From: Paramyrothecium sp. XJ0827
Lineage: Eukaryota; Ascomycota; Sordariomycetes; Hypocreales; Stachybotryaceae
Assembly (NCBI GenBank): GCA_020881915.1
Contig: JAJFPB010000012.1
Coordinates: 1,116,001-1,180,000 of the forward strand
Length of the DNA stretch: 64,000 nt
Reading direction: 5' to 3'
Both the position numbers and the translations under genes were made by a program. The notes beneath the pieces are model-generated. The model had not been told where the DNA came from and ran no database searches. It was given only the letters and a program-made list of their open reading frames with translations. Positions within the stretch are counted from its first letter, which is position 1. Every line of letters starts with the position of its first letter. This document shows, piece by piece, positions 1 to 11,237 of the stretch.

Positions 1-1283
1 CATCTCTGGAGAAAATGGAGAGCAAGGTAAATTTAACGTTACCATTAGCACAACGCAAACCATTCATTCCGGGGAGGGAACAGTCGAAAACATGAGCAAA
101 AAGCTTGGATGAAAGGGGGGTTCTACACGTCTATGCCCATGTAAATTAATGACAATCATGGGATTCGGTTTTTGGTAAGGCCTTCCATGTGCATTTGAGA
201 GTCGCCACTCTCTACCGTGTTGTGAGGATGGGCTGGCTGGCCTTACATGATAAGTCGCATCAAATCCGATAGGGTTGAAAAATGAGTCAAAGTCGCCTGA
301 TTGGGTATAGTACGACTTCAACAGACTCTACATAAATCGAAAATGTCCTGGAATGAACGTTTCTTCCATCCATTCACCAATGGTTTTCTGCTCTTGCGGT
401 CCTTCGCCTACTGACTCCAGTACTGACGGTCGAAAGTTTGCGGACGGCCACCATCACCAGGGTTCAGGTATGATCTTCGGAATTTTGGTGTACAAAACTT
501 ATAGAATTTAATATTGGACTGCTTTTTCTCAAAATGCGCGCGGTGCCTTTGCTGATTAGAAGTTCATGCTCACACCCCCTTCCTCTGATGCTGCATGAAG
601 TCGGCTCACAGTGTAATGCTGCACCACTGTAGCAAATGTCGGATGTGAAGAGGTAGATGAAACGCCAAATAGTAGGCCATGATTGTTTTCATTTGAAGTT
701 TTGAGTTTTCGGTGGCCAGTACGACCGACACAGTCCAGACACACCTCGAATCGAAGCCCTTCGATTTCATAGAGATTCTCCAATCTCTGTCCCAGGCCAT
801 GTTGCTGCTTGTTCTTTGCAGTCTGATCATCCTTGCAGAGGCTGGTTGGTATGATCAAATGACGCAAGAGAACGATTAAACAGTTGCCGCCCAGCATGCG
901 CTAGGTCCCTTAATATCACGCATTAATATAGTGTTTGCAGAATGTCTGGCTAGGTCAAGAGTTCGCTCTACGATTCCCACACATATTCAACGCTGGTCGA
1001 AAATTACCGATGAAACCTACCATTCTTCAGGTATCTTATTAAGGATTTGAATTGGCCGCCCTTGATGGTCATTACCTCAATTTACTTGTCCAACTCATTG
1101 CATGAGGCGTCTATATAGATTACAGCTTAAACAGAACCCTCTATCTTCCCTCTTAAAGCACGCTGCCTGATCCCTGAGACGCCGTCCCTCTTCATTCCAT
1201 TTTGCGTTTATGGAAGACTAATCTTGATATCAGAGCACTGTATTACCAGTTGTGTGGACTTGAAGATGCAATATTGCCTCCTT
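1..1283. other. Left edge, no assignable gene
   Basis: Two minus-strand open frames (64-321, 85 codons; 556-897, 113 codons) occupy this edge. Neither shows a domain or motif I recognise, and no convincing splice sites join them. The first has protein-like composition (it contains GFDATYHVRPASP) and could be the last exon of a gene. The second could be chance. A backbone gene for the neighbouring oxidative enzymes, if one exists, would lie to the left of this window. Confidence 0.4.
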
Positions 1284-2815
1284 CTATGGGTTGACGCTCT
1301 GTGGAGGTGCAATTGGCTATACTACGATTAGAGTCTCATAAGTTCTTACAAATAGAACCGGTCACTTACCTTAGGCTCATCAACGTAGTCAAAAACTCCA
1401 GATGAGTTGGAAAGCCAGACCTTCTGTGGTGGTGAAGCGACGGCCTGTGGCCAAAGGAGGTTGTGCGGGAAGCCCAAATCGAATGGTATGGCTCCTTCAA
1501 TCTCGTTGATGTCTTCTGTAGTTAATTCGAGCGACAAAGCCTCGATGTTACTCTTCAGATGCTCGACCTTGCGCCCTCCCACAATGGGAAACACATATGG
1601 AGCCTTGTGCAAGACATACGCAAGAGCTACGCTAGTGATAACGGTGTTTTTGCGAATTGCGATCGACTCAAGTGCCTTGCTGACCTTGATTTCTTCTTCA
1701 GTGACGACGGCCCACTTTCGAGTGGCTTCGCCCTTGCGCTGCTCTTCCGTCTTGAAGTTGCCTCCGCCGAGCGGACCCCAAGGGGCGATGCCCATCCCCT
1801 CGGCTTTGCACATGGGGATAATGTCTCGTTCAAGATCACGGTAAGCAGCAGACCATCGGCCCTGGTACACGGAGAATTGGCGGAGTCCGTGGTTTCGAGC
1901 GTATTCGTTCGCCTTGCTGTGAAATGTCAGCGACATTACGCCCGTACTCGACTTCGAAAAGACACACCTGACGACCCATGCCGGACAGTCACTGATACCT
2001 AGGTAGAGAACTTTGCCAGAAACGACAAGGTGGTTCAATGATTGCATAAGCTCCTCGATGGGAGTTGTGTAATCCCACCAATGGACATAGAGCTAGAAGA
2101 TGACTCGTCAACATGTGATGTAGATTGAGTGATAAAGGAATGCTCACGAGATCGATGTAGCTGGTCTGCAGCTTCTTCAAGCTGGCTTCGACAGACAGAT
2201 GTAAGCTCTTGCTCCCGTTTCCGCCGAAGTTGGAAAGCACTTTTGGCTCGTTTGGGCCCCTGACATAGTTGGCAGTGTACTTGGTGGCAATGACTTCAGT
2301 GTGCGTTAGAATAAGTGATTCGTGCTGGCGTAGATCCACTTTTCCTCACCAATCTCGTCTCGATTTCCTCGCTTCTTCATCCACTCGCCAATCCAGGTTT
2401 CGGACTCCTGGTATTGATAATTGTTGGCCGTGTCAAAGAAGTTGCCTGTCAAGTGATTAGCTCATGGCATTGCACGGTATGCTTTATGACTACATCTACG
2501 AACCTCCCTGGTCGGCTCGTTAGTCCCTGTTTTAAGTAGCTGAGTGTGGTTTCGTCTACTCACCTGCTCGTAAAAGCAATCCATGATGCTCTCCGCAGTG
2601 GCCTGGTCGCATTCCCCCAACATGGCTTTGCTTTACGATGAATATTAGAATCATCCACACAAATCAACACCGTATGCAGTGTCTCAACGGGTGACTTACC
2701 CGCTGTTGCCAAAATTCATTGTGCCGAGACAGATAGGGCTAACTTTGATGGCTGCCTTGGGAGCCAACAGACGATGCCGCCCAAGGACACTTTTTGGGGC
2801 GGGGGCTGGGTCCAT
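1284..2815 (-). CDS. Aldo/keto reductase (aryl-alcohol dehydrogenase / norsolorinic acid reductase-like)
   Basis: NADPH-dependent aldo/keto reductase of the fungal group that includes aryl-alcohol dehydrogenases and norsolorinic acid reductase-like enzymes; cytosolic, substrate unknown. The model is 371 aa in eight exons: 2815-2700, 2630-2564, 2507-2504, 2445-2350, 2293-2148, 2092-1968, 1916-1370, 1298-1284. The start opens [15 protein letters not shown], as in this family. The catalytic tetrad is visible: Asp and Tyr in [11 protein letters not shown], Lys in VIATKY, His in LYVHWWD. The third exon is only 4 nt; without it the frame breaks just before GGNFFD. The last exon adds SVNP after a good GTAAGT donor; reading through would instead stop at 1346. 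The gene is divergent from the P450 at 4159, and the two could share a promoter region. The family is sure; the exact 3' end and microexon are inferred. Confidence 0.93.
2504..2507 (-). other. 4-nt microexon (GGAG) in the AKR gene
   Basis: The preceding exon ends on Gln (CAG, then donor GTGAGT at 2563). The next long exon starts GC AAC TTC, so joining them directly shifts the frame. The spacer contains ACTAAC...CCAG, then GGAG, then GTTCGT...GCTAATC...GACAG. This gives two introns of 56 and 58 nt, each with a branch-point-like site. Including GGAG restores Gln-Gly-Gly-Asn-Phe-Phe-Asp, the conserved start of the AKR active-site strand. Confidence 0.7.
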
Positions 2816-4039
2816 GACTGCAGATCTGGGAGTGGGAAACGATACTATTGGATGAAGTGTCGAAATCTTGGTGTAAAATAAAGGAAATGGATAGGGAGAA
2901 ATGGGCGCTGCTGAGGGTGAGGCCGAGGGTCCAGCAGTAGTGAAGTATGCGCGCAAGACGGTGGGATGACTAGCTTGGCCATCGCGGGTGAGGTTATCTG
3001 TGGCTGCGCCGGATTCTTCGCCATTGCCAATCAGAATCGATGTTTTGCAGGCAGGTGGCACATGGCCGCCGTGAGACCGGGATCGTGATACTTCGGTTCT
3101 TTACCGCGTGGGGTCAAAAGGGCCCCGAATGAAATATATCCCGACATCAGCTCTAACAAATCCCCCGGTATTGGTGGACCGGGCTATCACCGATACGGAA
3201 ATCAGTCGCGAGATAACTGGTCAGGAAACGTCATATCGCTAGATTCCCCACTCTACATTCAGGGTTGTCTGCTTACCATTGAATGAGAGTCGGTCCAATT
3301 GGCCATCTAAGTGCCGTGAGGCTCGTCTGTGCGCGGCCCTGTTGCGGCACAGTCGGAGGAGCTTGTGCATGATTATGGGTGCCATTGGAATGGCCTGAAC
3401 CACCAATAGCCTGTCCAAGCACATGCGTATGCCGATCTTTCCAATGGCCAGCGGCCTCTTGCGGGCACATGCTGCGCAACCGGGGGTGGCTTAATTGTCC
3501 CCAGACAGTGCCTGGTAGCGCATGTCGGGAGGAACCGACTGCATATTCCAGTAGACTTGATCTGTATACGACAAAGTTCGGACCATATCACATTGTACCC
3601 TGCCGCTGCATAGGAACTCTACTCATGGTCTCAAGTGAAAATTCGCTTTCCAGTTCGGGACTGGTGGCTTCATCAGTCCTCTGCCTCATCTCCTCAATGA
3701 ATAGTGCTGGCTTCACTAATTCAACTACGCCTAGCTACTTGTTGAGAATCCCCAATTCCTTAGGATATTTGAACGTGCCGAGGTTCACGTATAAGATTTG
3801 ACTGGTAATTGCAGTATTCGACTTCGTCGCGAGTGGGACCTTCAGGCCATCCCAATTGCAACCCCACAAAGAAAACGCCCACAATTACAGGGGAACAGAT
3901 TTATAAGCCCCGGCTGTTGAAGTGGCACATGGGAAAGGCTTGGCGCTTATACTACCCTAGTCGTTTCAGGAATATGAATTGCACGTAGGAAGTGAAGCCC
4001 GTCATAGGGCTCCGAAGATCCGATTGTCGTGTCCTTGTG
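2816..4039. other. Divergent intergenic region between AKR and P450
   Basis: About 1.3 kb separates two divergently transcribed oxidoreductase genes. Open frames here are short, overlapping and without motifs. It probably holds both promoters. No gene is supported. Confidence 0.5.
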
Positions 4040-4046
4040 TATATAA
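4040..4046 (+). promoter_or_regulatory. TATA-like element of the CYP68-like P450
   Basis: TATATAA lies 119 nt upstream of the chosen ATG at 4159, a usual distance when a short 5' leader is allowed for. Position and motif only; no transcript evidence. Confidence 0.5.
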
Positions 4047-4158
4047 CCAAGAGCAATCCTCTTCCAGCGTGGGGGCTCCGCTACCATCCTTTTCATGTGA
4101 ACCGATCTCTAAGCCGCTGTTCCCATTGACAAACCTTGTTGAGTTTGCAACAGCCAAT

Positions 4159-6191
4159 ATGCAGGTGCTGGGTTCCGTTGCCGAGCGAGGCCCGCTGCTG
4201 GTCTGGGTCTCAGCCGTCTTCGTTGGCGTCCTCATTGTAGCGAGGTTCTTCAATGGAAGCATCTTTGAGCATCTCTCTTCGATTTTTCATAGTCTCAGCA
4301 GACCTGTCAAACAAACAGCCGCAACGTTATCCACACCCACCCAGCCTTACATGAAAGCTTACGCATCCCTGGCCACTTTCGTATCATCAAAACTGCCGAA
4401 CCCTATCAGACACATTCCTGCCCTTGACGGTGACCTTGGCAGCCCGGCTGAGAGAAGACGAGCATTCTTGGCAAACCCGACCGCGTCTTATAAGAAGGGT
4501 TACGAACAGTTCGGAGACAAGCCCTTTCGGCTGATGACCGAGAATGGTAAAACATCAATGTCTCAACCTTGTATGCTAAAGCCCTGCTGAACATAGTTCT
4601 TAGGTGAGAAGGTTGTTGTTCCGCACAAAAGTCTTGACTACCTTCGACGCATGCCGGATAACGTGATCAATACGACGAAGGCCCTTTACCAGGTGAGTCG
4701 CAGTCTTTTAAGGAACAAGCTGATGAGACGCATGCTAAGCATATACTTTGAAGGACCACCATGGACGCTACACTGGAGTCGGAAACCAGAAGCTACTGAA
4801 CTTTCTCAACGAAGTCGTTCGTGGAGGCTTGACACACAGAATAAGTACGAGTGATGAATACAATAGCACCGTTTGATATTGGGGGTTGACCGGTTGTGTA
4901 GATCAGATCAACGAGCGTCTGGGCGACGAAATTACAGAGATGCTCCCTACCGAGTTTGGGGAGTGTGCTGACTGGACCTCCGTCGCGATTTATTCGACAT
5001 TGCTGCGCGTTGTGGCAATCACATCAGGCAGTGTCTTCTTTGGTCCGGAGCATTGCCGCAAGGAGGAACTCATCCAAATCACTGTCAACTACGCCAACAG
5101 CTTATTCATGAGCATTTCCCGTGTTAAGGAGTGGCATCCATGGATGAGATGGATTGGTTCATTCTTCATTGACGAACTGAAGGGCCTGGCCAAAGCCAGA
5201 AAGGCAGCCCAGGACTTCCTCATTCCAATCATCCACGAGAGGCGTAAGATCATAGCCGCTGGAGGAGAGGTGTCGAACGACTGCCTTCAGTGGATGATCA
5301 AACTAGCCGATGAAGGCAACTATACCGACGAGGACATTTGCGAGACCCAGCTGGATCTCAGTTTCGCCTCCGTCCAGACGACCACACTCACGGTGTCGTA
5401 CATGTTAGTCAATCCCTTGACTGTCCGAAGAATAACTAGGCTCACACTTTTCTTTCACAGTCTTCACGACCTCGTCCTGCGACCAAAGCTGGTTGAAGAG
5501 CTCAGGGATGAGGTGAAGCAGGCACTGAAAGACCACGATGGCAAGATGCCAACAACAGCCTTGTTCCAACTGAGGTTGATGGACAGTGTGATGAAGGAGT
5601 CACAAAGATTGAACCCCATTGGCCCAGGTAAGGAAGAATCTAACAAAGGGATGCTTGGTCGTTTTAACCGCTAATGCAAATTCCCTGGCAGCTCGTTTCA
5701 GTCGCTTGTTGGAGCAGCCGATTAAGCTGCAGGACGGAACAAAAATCCCTGCCGGGGCCATGATCCAGGCGTCTCTGGCGGGCATTGTTTCGGACCCCAA
5801 GTTCTACCCCAATCCAGAGGTATGTATTCGCTTTGAGCCAATATTGGGCCGCCATCCGTGCTAATGACTGGACTAGACCTTCGACCCATACCGGTTCTAC
5901 AACATCCGCAACGGCATCACTCCAGATCCGCTAAACTACAACACTACCGAGCAGTATCAATTCGCGTCGGTGACCAAGGACTTTATGGGTTTCGGATATG
6001 GCCGCCATGCCTGCCCCGGTCGCTTCTTTGCGGCCAACCAGATCAAGCACATTCTGGCTCATCTGCTGCTTGAGTACGACATCCAGATGCCCGGAGGGCT
6101 TACCGAACGGTACAACAACGTCAGTGTCGGTATCAGCAGCATTCCGGACCCGACGAAAAGTATCATGTTTAAAAGGATCAAGGCGGAGTAA
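4159..6191 (+). CDS. Cytochrome P450, CYP68-like
   Basis: Membrane-bound monooxygenase resembling the fungal CYP68/ent-kaurene oxidase group, many of whose members oxidise terpenoid or polyketide metabolites. Seven exons: 4159-4546, 4604-4692, 4754-4844, 4902-5403, 5461-5627, 5692-5819, 5877-6191, giving 559 aa. A hydrophobic anchor (VWVSAVFVGVLIVARFF) follows the start. The helix-I region reads FASVQTTT, where the usual A/G-G-x-[D/E]-T-T is weak. The ExxR motif is ESQR and the heme loop is FGYGRHACPGRFFA. The open frame extends upstream to 3979 without an ATG, so 4159 is the first good start. No terpene cyclase or PKS is in view, so the substrate is unknown. Confidence 0.93.
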
Positions 6192-6893
6192 TTGGGTCTT
6201 TACTGTTTAGAGCTGAATTATTAATTGTCCTTGAAGGACACGGCTATGGTTACTGACGGGATGGTGGTTTTGCCCTGCACGTGCTTCACGAGCCGGTCGG
6301 TGGATTGGAGACTGCACAAAAGATATTGATAATGCCGTTTTACCAATTGGTCATGTGTACTTGCTCCTTAGACTTCAAGGAGACTTACATGTGATGATTC
6401 ACAATGACTTCGAATTCCCGCAGATGATTAAAAATTGATTTCATAAAGGATACCCTGCGTAAGGTCTTTTTCAATTGCTGGGTTTGAGATGACAAAATTC
6501 CACCACTATCTGAGTGAACATTTTTGTCGCTAGAACTGGGTCAGGGCGTCAGGCCGTGCCTCCAAGAATGACGTCCCATACCAAGGCAGGCTACCCGCCA
6601 CTTGGATCTCCACCGGACAGGAATGAAGCCCTTGTCTCAAAGCATTGTTGGCACGGCTGCGAACCTATGGATACCAATCTACAAGCGGTTTTATTACGAC
6701 TCTGCGATTGATGACTGGGTCGTGACAGTATTGACCTCGGCCATACATCGTCATACATATGCGCTGCTTTTCTGCTGAGGCACACCGCCCGGTTTTTTAA
6801 AAGTGGGTGCGAGAGGATCGGGCAAACTCTCACCAATACACCTCTCCATCCCTTGCGCGTCTCAACCCCCTCCGCCGTGCCCTCGGGAACGCC
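6192..6893 (+). other. Intergenic, no gene seen
   Basis: About 0.7 kb between the P450 stop and the ceramidase start. Only short unsupported frames are present. It should hold the ceramidase promoter. Confidence 0.5.
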
Positions 6894-8057
6894 ATGAGTG
6901 AAAGCGCAGTCCCTTTCTGGGGGCCCCAGACCTCATATCTGAAGTGTGTACTTCTCGCTGTCTGTTCGTTCTGGCCGTTGCTAACCGGGTAATTTCTCCT
7001 AAGCTTCTGCGAAGAGGTAACGCATCTCCACATTGTCCGATTAACAAGTGCGAAGTGCTTACTCATCATGCATCTCAGGATTATGTCTTGACACGATATA
7101 TTGCCGAGTTTATCAATACGATAAGCAGCCTGGTGTTTGGTAGGTTCAATGATTCGTTACCTCAGGTCTGCACTAAGCTAACAGGGGTTCAGTCATCTAT
7201 GGAGCGTATGGCCTGTCCCGTGGTCCGCAGTCTCGAACCGGGTCGCGGCTGGTTTCGTACTGCGGACTGATGGGCGTGGGCATATGTTCAGCTGGGTACC
7301 ATATGACTCTGAAATATCACACACAGATGTGTACGCACCTATCCTCAAAGCGCTGTGTCATGAATCGTGACGCTAACTCCCGTCGTAGCCGATGAGCTGT
7401 CCATGCACCTTCTGACCACGCCGCTAATCTATCGCGTCCTCACCTTCAAGGCCAGTCCGCAGTACACAAAGACAGCGAAGCTTGTTCTTTCTGTTCTCTT
7501 TGTCATTGTTATGGTTGTCCACATGGTCTTGGACGAGTTCCTCCTTCACGCGACGGCCTTTGGCTTGGCAGTGTACATCATCGTGACACGTGTCCAGGGT
7601 CTCATTTCCCAGCATGTTCCAGATCCTAGCATCCAGGAAAAGTTCCGAAGCATAGCTCGTTTCGGCTGTTGTGAGTTACTGAAAACACAATCACTAACCT
7701 TTCCACTGGAAAAGCCTGACTGAATTCTCTTAGATTGCTTTGCACTCGGCTACTTTCTCTGGCTTGTCGATGACTGGGCCTGTCGTCACTTGACCAGCGT
7801 CAGGCATACAGTCGGTATACCCGTAGCCTTCCTCTTGGAATTACACGGATGGTAAGTTCTTGATACCACTTCAGCCCTCGTCAATATCGGGACTGACCAG
7901 ACTTAGGTGGCATATTCTCACGGCCATCGGTGGGTATACCGCCGTTGCCGTGATTGATCTCATTACCACGGGCCAGGTTGATCAAGACCCTACTAGTAAA
8001 CTTGCGTGGCCCGTCCCATTTGCAGCCAAGATTGTCTCTAAAGAGAAGAAAAGTTGA
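6894..8057 (+). CDS. Alkaline ceramidase
   Basis: Integral ER/Golgi hydrolase (CREST superfamily) that cleaves ceramide or phytoceramide into a long-chain base and a fatty acid, as yeast Ypc1/Ydc1 do. Exons 6894-6943, 7004-7016, 7079-7139, 7193-7330, 7389-7670, 7734-7851 and 7917 minus 10 (7907)-8057 encode 270 aa, about the family length. All active-site positions known from human ACER3 are present in register: Ser and His in SAGYHM, Asp 11 residues after that His (in QMSDELS), and the two zinc His in HGWWH near the C terminus. The N-terminal calcium loop is LNFCEED, supplied partly by a 13-nt exon, followed by Glu in RYIAEF. Several hydrophobic segments fit the seven-helix fold. It lies between two P450s; whether it belongs with them or only remodels sphingolipids cannot be told. 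Confidence 0.93.
7004..7016 (+). other. 13-nt microexon of the ceramidase
   Basis: CTTCTGCGAAGAG is flanked by a CCTAAG acceptor and a GTAACG donor. Spliced in, it joins ...TSYLN to DYVLTRY with FCEE, matching the conserved calcium-binding loop of alkaline ceramidases. The flanking introns are 60 and 62 nt. Skipping it breaks the frame. Confidence 0.75.
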
Positions 8058-9006
8058 GCATACGCTTCAATGTATCTGGTATTAGAATAAGTTTTCGCAT
8101 CTATTTCGACCATGAAAAACGCCGCCCACCACTCGCATTACTGGGCATCTCAACCTGGTGCCATTCGCCTAGAAGAAAGACACAAGCGTGAATATTTCAT
8201 CCTCACACACATACGACATATCGCCCGAATACTTTAGTGTTCGGCGAGACTTCGCTTGATTGGTCTATGAGCCCTTTGCCGAGCCATTTCCCACGGTGTC
8301 AGTTTCACCGAAAGCATCGCTATCACGGCGCTTACGCATTGCTAAAGATTGCCGTGTTAAATAATGGGTGTTGTTGAAGTGATTGGAACAACGTTAGGTG
8401 TGCCTTTGCAAAGTAATTGATATTGGCCAGGCATTCGTCAGGTTCGGATGCGACTCTAGTAAAATACCTCCTCGATCCACACGTATCCCAGGACCTCTAT
8501 CGCGGCAATACCAGCATTATGCATCAAAGTCGATGGACTCATGGCATGCATTGCTCGTCAGCTGACTGCAGCGCCAGTTGGGGATCTGCGGAAACAACCT
8601 CTGGAAATGGCTAGAAAGCTTGGGTTTGTAAAACGACAGCTTGGCAGGAATGCCAAGCAACCCTGGCATGGGCCAATAGGAGGAATGACTTTTTGACGAA
8701 ATCACATCCATTGGCTCGGCAAGCGGTCTAGCTGCCCAAATGGTAGGACATGCAGTAAGAGGAGTTACCATCCTAGTATGCATCTCCATGCAATCGCAGA
8801 TGACGCTGCAACATGGGTGACTCCGCTCTCAATTTTGGGGCTCTTATTTGTGCCCATGCATCCTTATTTTAAGCTGTAGCCACATTATTGTTTTTTTGAA
8901 CGACATTCGATTCTCGGACAAAGTTTCGACATAAATCTCGCTCCGGATCTTTTGCGTTTTGATCTATGCGTGCACCCTGCCACTACTGTTTCAAAGAACC
9001 TTCAAC
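8058..9006. other. Intergenic, no gene seen
   Basis: About 0.95 kb with short frames only (the longest, 8517-8789 minus, has no motif). It presumably holds the ceramidase 3' end and the promoter of the next P450. Confidence 0.5.
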
Positions 9007-10842
9007 ATGCCGCCTTCGTTCAGTGTTGAGAGCGTGCTAGCCTCTGCAACGGTGCATAACGCTCTCCGCCTTTTCGGCCTGTGGCTCGGGTACAAGGTGC
9101 TACTTGCTATCTACAATGTATCACCTCTCCATCCCCTTCACAAGTTCCCAGGCCCGAAACTAGCCGCGGCATCGTATCTTTACGAGGCATGGTTCGACTT
9201 GATAAAGGTGGGGAGGTACAGTTGGGAGATCAAAGCCATGCACGAGAAATATGGTACGTCTTTTAGAGCAGACCCTTGATGCTCCAGCTAATGAACCTTA
9301 CTAACCAACAAAAGGACCTATCGTACGCATCAATCCAGAAGAATTGCATTGCGATGACTACGACTTTGTAGATGAGATCTACCCATCGGTAGCCAACCGA
9401 ATACGAGATAAGCAACCGCATTTCCTGGCAGCATTTGCTGGCACGCTCACTGTATCTACATTTGCAACTCGTGACCACGAGGCAAGTGGTTCCTTTCATG
9501 CCCACCCAAAGAACCCTTATTAATTCCCAGTAAACAGACTCATCGTGTGCGAAGGAGCGCCATCAGCAAGTTCTTTTCTCGTCAGGGTATGCTCCGCTTC
9601 GAGCCTGAAATCCACGAGATGGCACAGAAAATGTGCAACAAAATTCTTGAAATAGCTGGATCTGGTCAGATTATTAACGCTTTGGATCCGTACAACTGCT
9701 TCACCGCCGATGCCATCTCTCAGTACTGCTTCGGCGAGCCATTTGGTGATTCCCCCTCCTGGCCCTCGCTTGTGACTAGAAGCATCTAACCCTACTTGGA
9801 ATGCAGGCTTTCTAGACAGACCCGATTTTGAGCACAACTACAAGCGTGCATTCGAAGTGCTCGTTGCCACCAGTCACATCTTTCGGCACATCCCAATCCT
9901 CCGGCATCTTATCGGCCTGATGCCCGCTCTTGGGCCCTACATGGGACCAGACATTGCTTGGATGGTCAAATCCATGCACGAGACGATTCCAAGTCATATT
10001 GTCAAGGCACAGCAACAGAAATCTGGCGAGTCAAGGCGCGTCTTCGCCGAGATCATGGAATCGCCGATTCCCGATGAGCACAAGACAATATATCGTCTCT
10101 CCGGTGAAGGTTGGTCGTTGGTTGCCGCCGGTTCGGAGACTACTGCTGTAAGTAGATTCCGAAATCCCCGATCACAATTTGGTAGTAACCACGTTCGTTC
10201 AGGCTTCGCTGAGCGCCATTACTTATTTCCTCCTGTCCCAGCCTGAGAAGCTTGCGCGTCTAAGGGAAGAGCTCAAGCACGAGGATCCCCAAAATTTGAG
10301 CTGGGTACAACTAGAAAAATATCCTTACCTGCGTGGCGTCATTTTCGAGAGTTTCCGCGTTGCTCTGGGTGTTCCTGGCCGTCTGCCGCGCGTCGCGCGT
10401 GACGAGGACCTCGTCTACAATAGCCGCGGGTTCAAATACGTCGTGCCAAAAGGAACAGCCATCGGAATGAGCGCTTTTGTCAATCACAACAATGAGCAAA
10501 TATTCCCCGAGCCGGAGAAGTATGAGCCCGAAAGATGGATCAATGACGAAGGGAAGCCGAATTACCTATTGGAGAAGTACATCATGTCCTTCTCCAAAGG
10601 TTCTCGCCAGTGCATTGGCATGAAGTGAGTGCTCAGTACATTGACCGGCCACATTCATTACTGATTAAAGGTGCAGCCTTGCATTATGCGAGCTTTACTT
10701 GGTAACTGCCGCAATAGCCCTCCGCGTCTTGCCTCACGTTGAGCTATATGATACTGTGTACGAGGATATCAAGTACGATTTTGATGCTATCACTTCCCAA
10801 CCCAGAAGAGGCGCTCGAGGTGTTAGGATTACTGGCGTTTGA
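9007..10842 (+). CDS. Cytochrome P450, CYP58-like (trichodiene oxygenase-type)
   Basis: P450 of the fungal group containing trichodiene oxygenase-like enzymes. Six exons: 9007-9253, 9315-9481, 9538-9745, 9807-10147, 10203-10624, 10671-10842, giving 518 aa. An N-terminal hydrophobic stretch is followed by SPLHPLHKFPGPKL, the usual hinge. Helix I carries AAGSETTA, ExxR is ESFR and the heme loop is FSKGSRQCIGMK. The second intron starts with GC (GAG|GCAAGT), a rare but known GC-AG type. Similarity to CYP58 is judged from the hinge and heme loop only and does not show that a trichothecene is made; no trichodiene synthase or other pathway genes are present here. Confidence 0.92.
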
Positions 10843-11237
10843 GTTCCTGTAGCCGCTACAACATGTGATAACTAGCCGTTGGGCTCACATCTTCGGGTTG
10901 TGAAATGCCCGGGAGAGAGGCGAGATGCTCTTCCTGTTGGGTGGTCTTATCGTATTGATCAGGACAATGTCGAAACTTCGAACAATGTCTAGCTGCACAC
11001 TTTCTCAATGATGCTGGTCTGGCTTGTCATCGAGATCAGTGGAGCTCAAGGGGTTGGTCAGGAGCGACGAATAGTTTGGAGCATACAGATGTCTAATGCA
11101 TTGCGCTCAAGCAATATGAATTCCAAAAGACAATGATCTATGCCGTGACAGTGTTTGATAAATATAACTTGCTCAGCTATGTTAAGACTATTTCCACCCT
11201 GGACCTAGTTACACTCTCTTTTGACAGTAGTCTTCCT
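10843..11237. other. Intergenic between convergent genes
   Basis: About 0.4 kb between the convergent P450 and SUKH genes; 3' untranslated sequence is expected. Nothing else is seen. Confidence 0.5.

Noticed and set aside
1407..2002. Plus-strand frames of ~145 codons across the AKR gene
   Set aside because: Antisense shadows of the long AKR exon.
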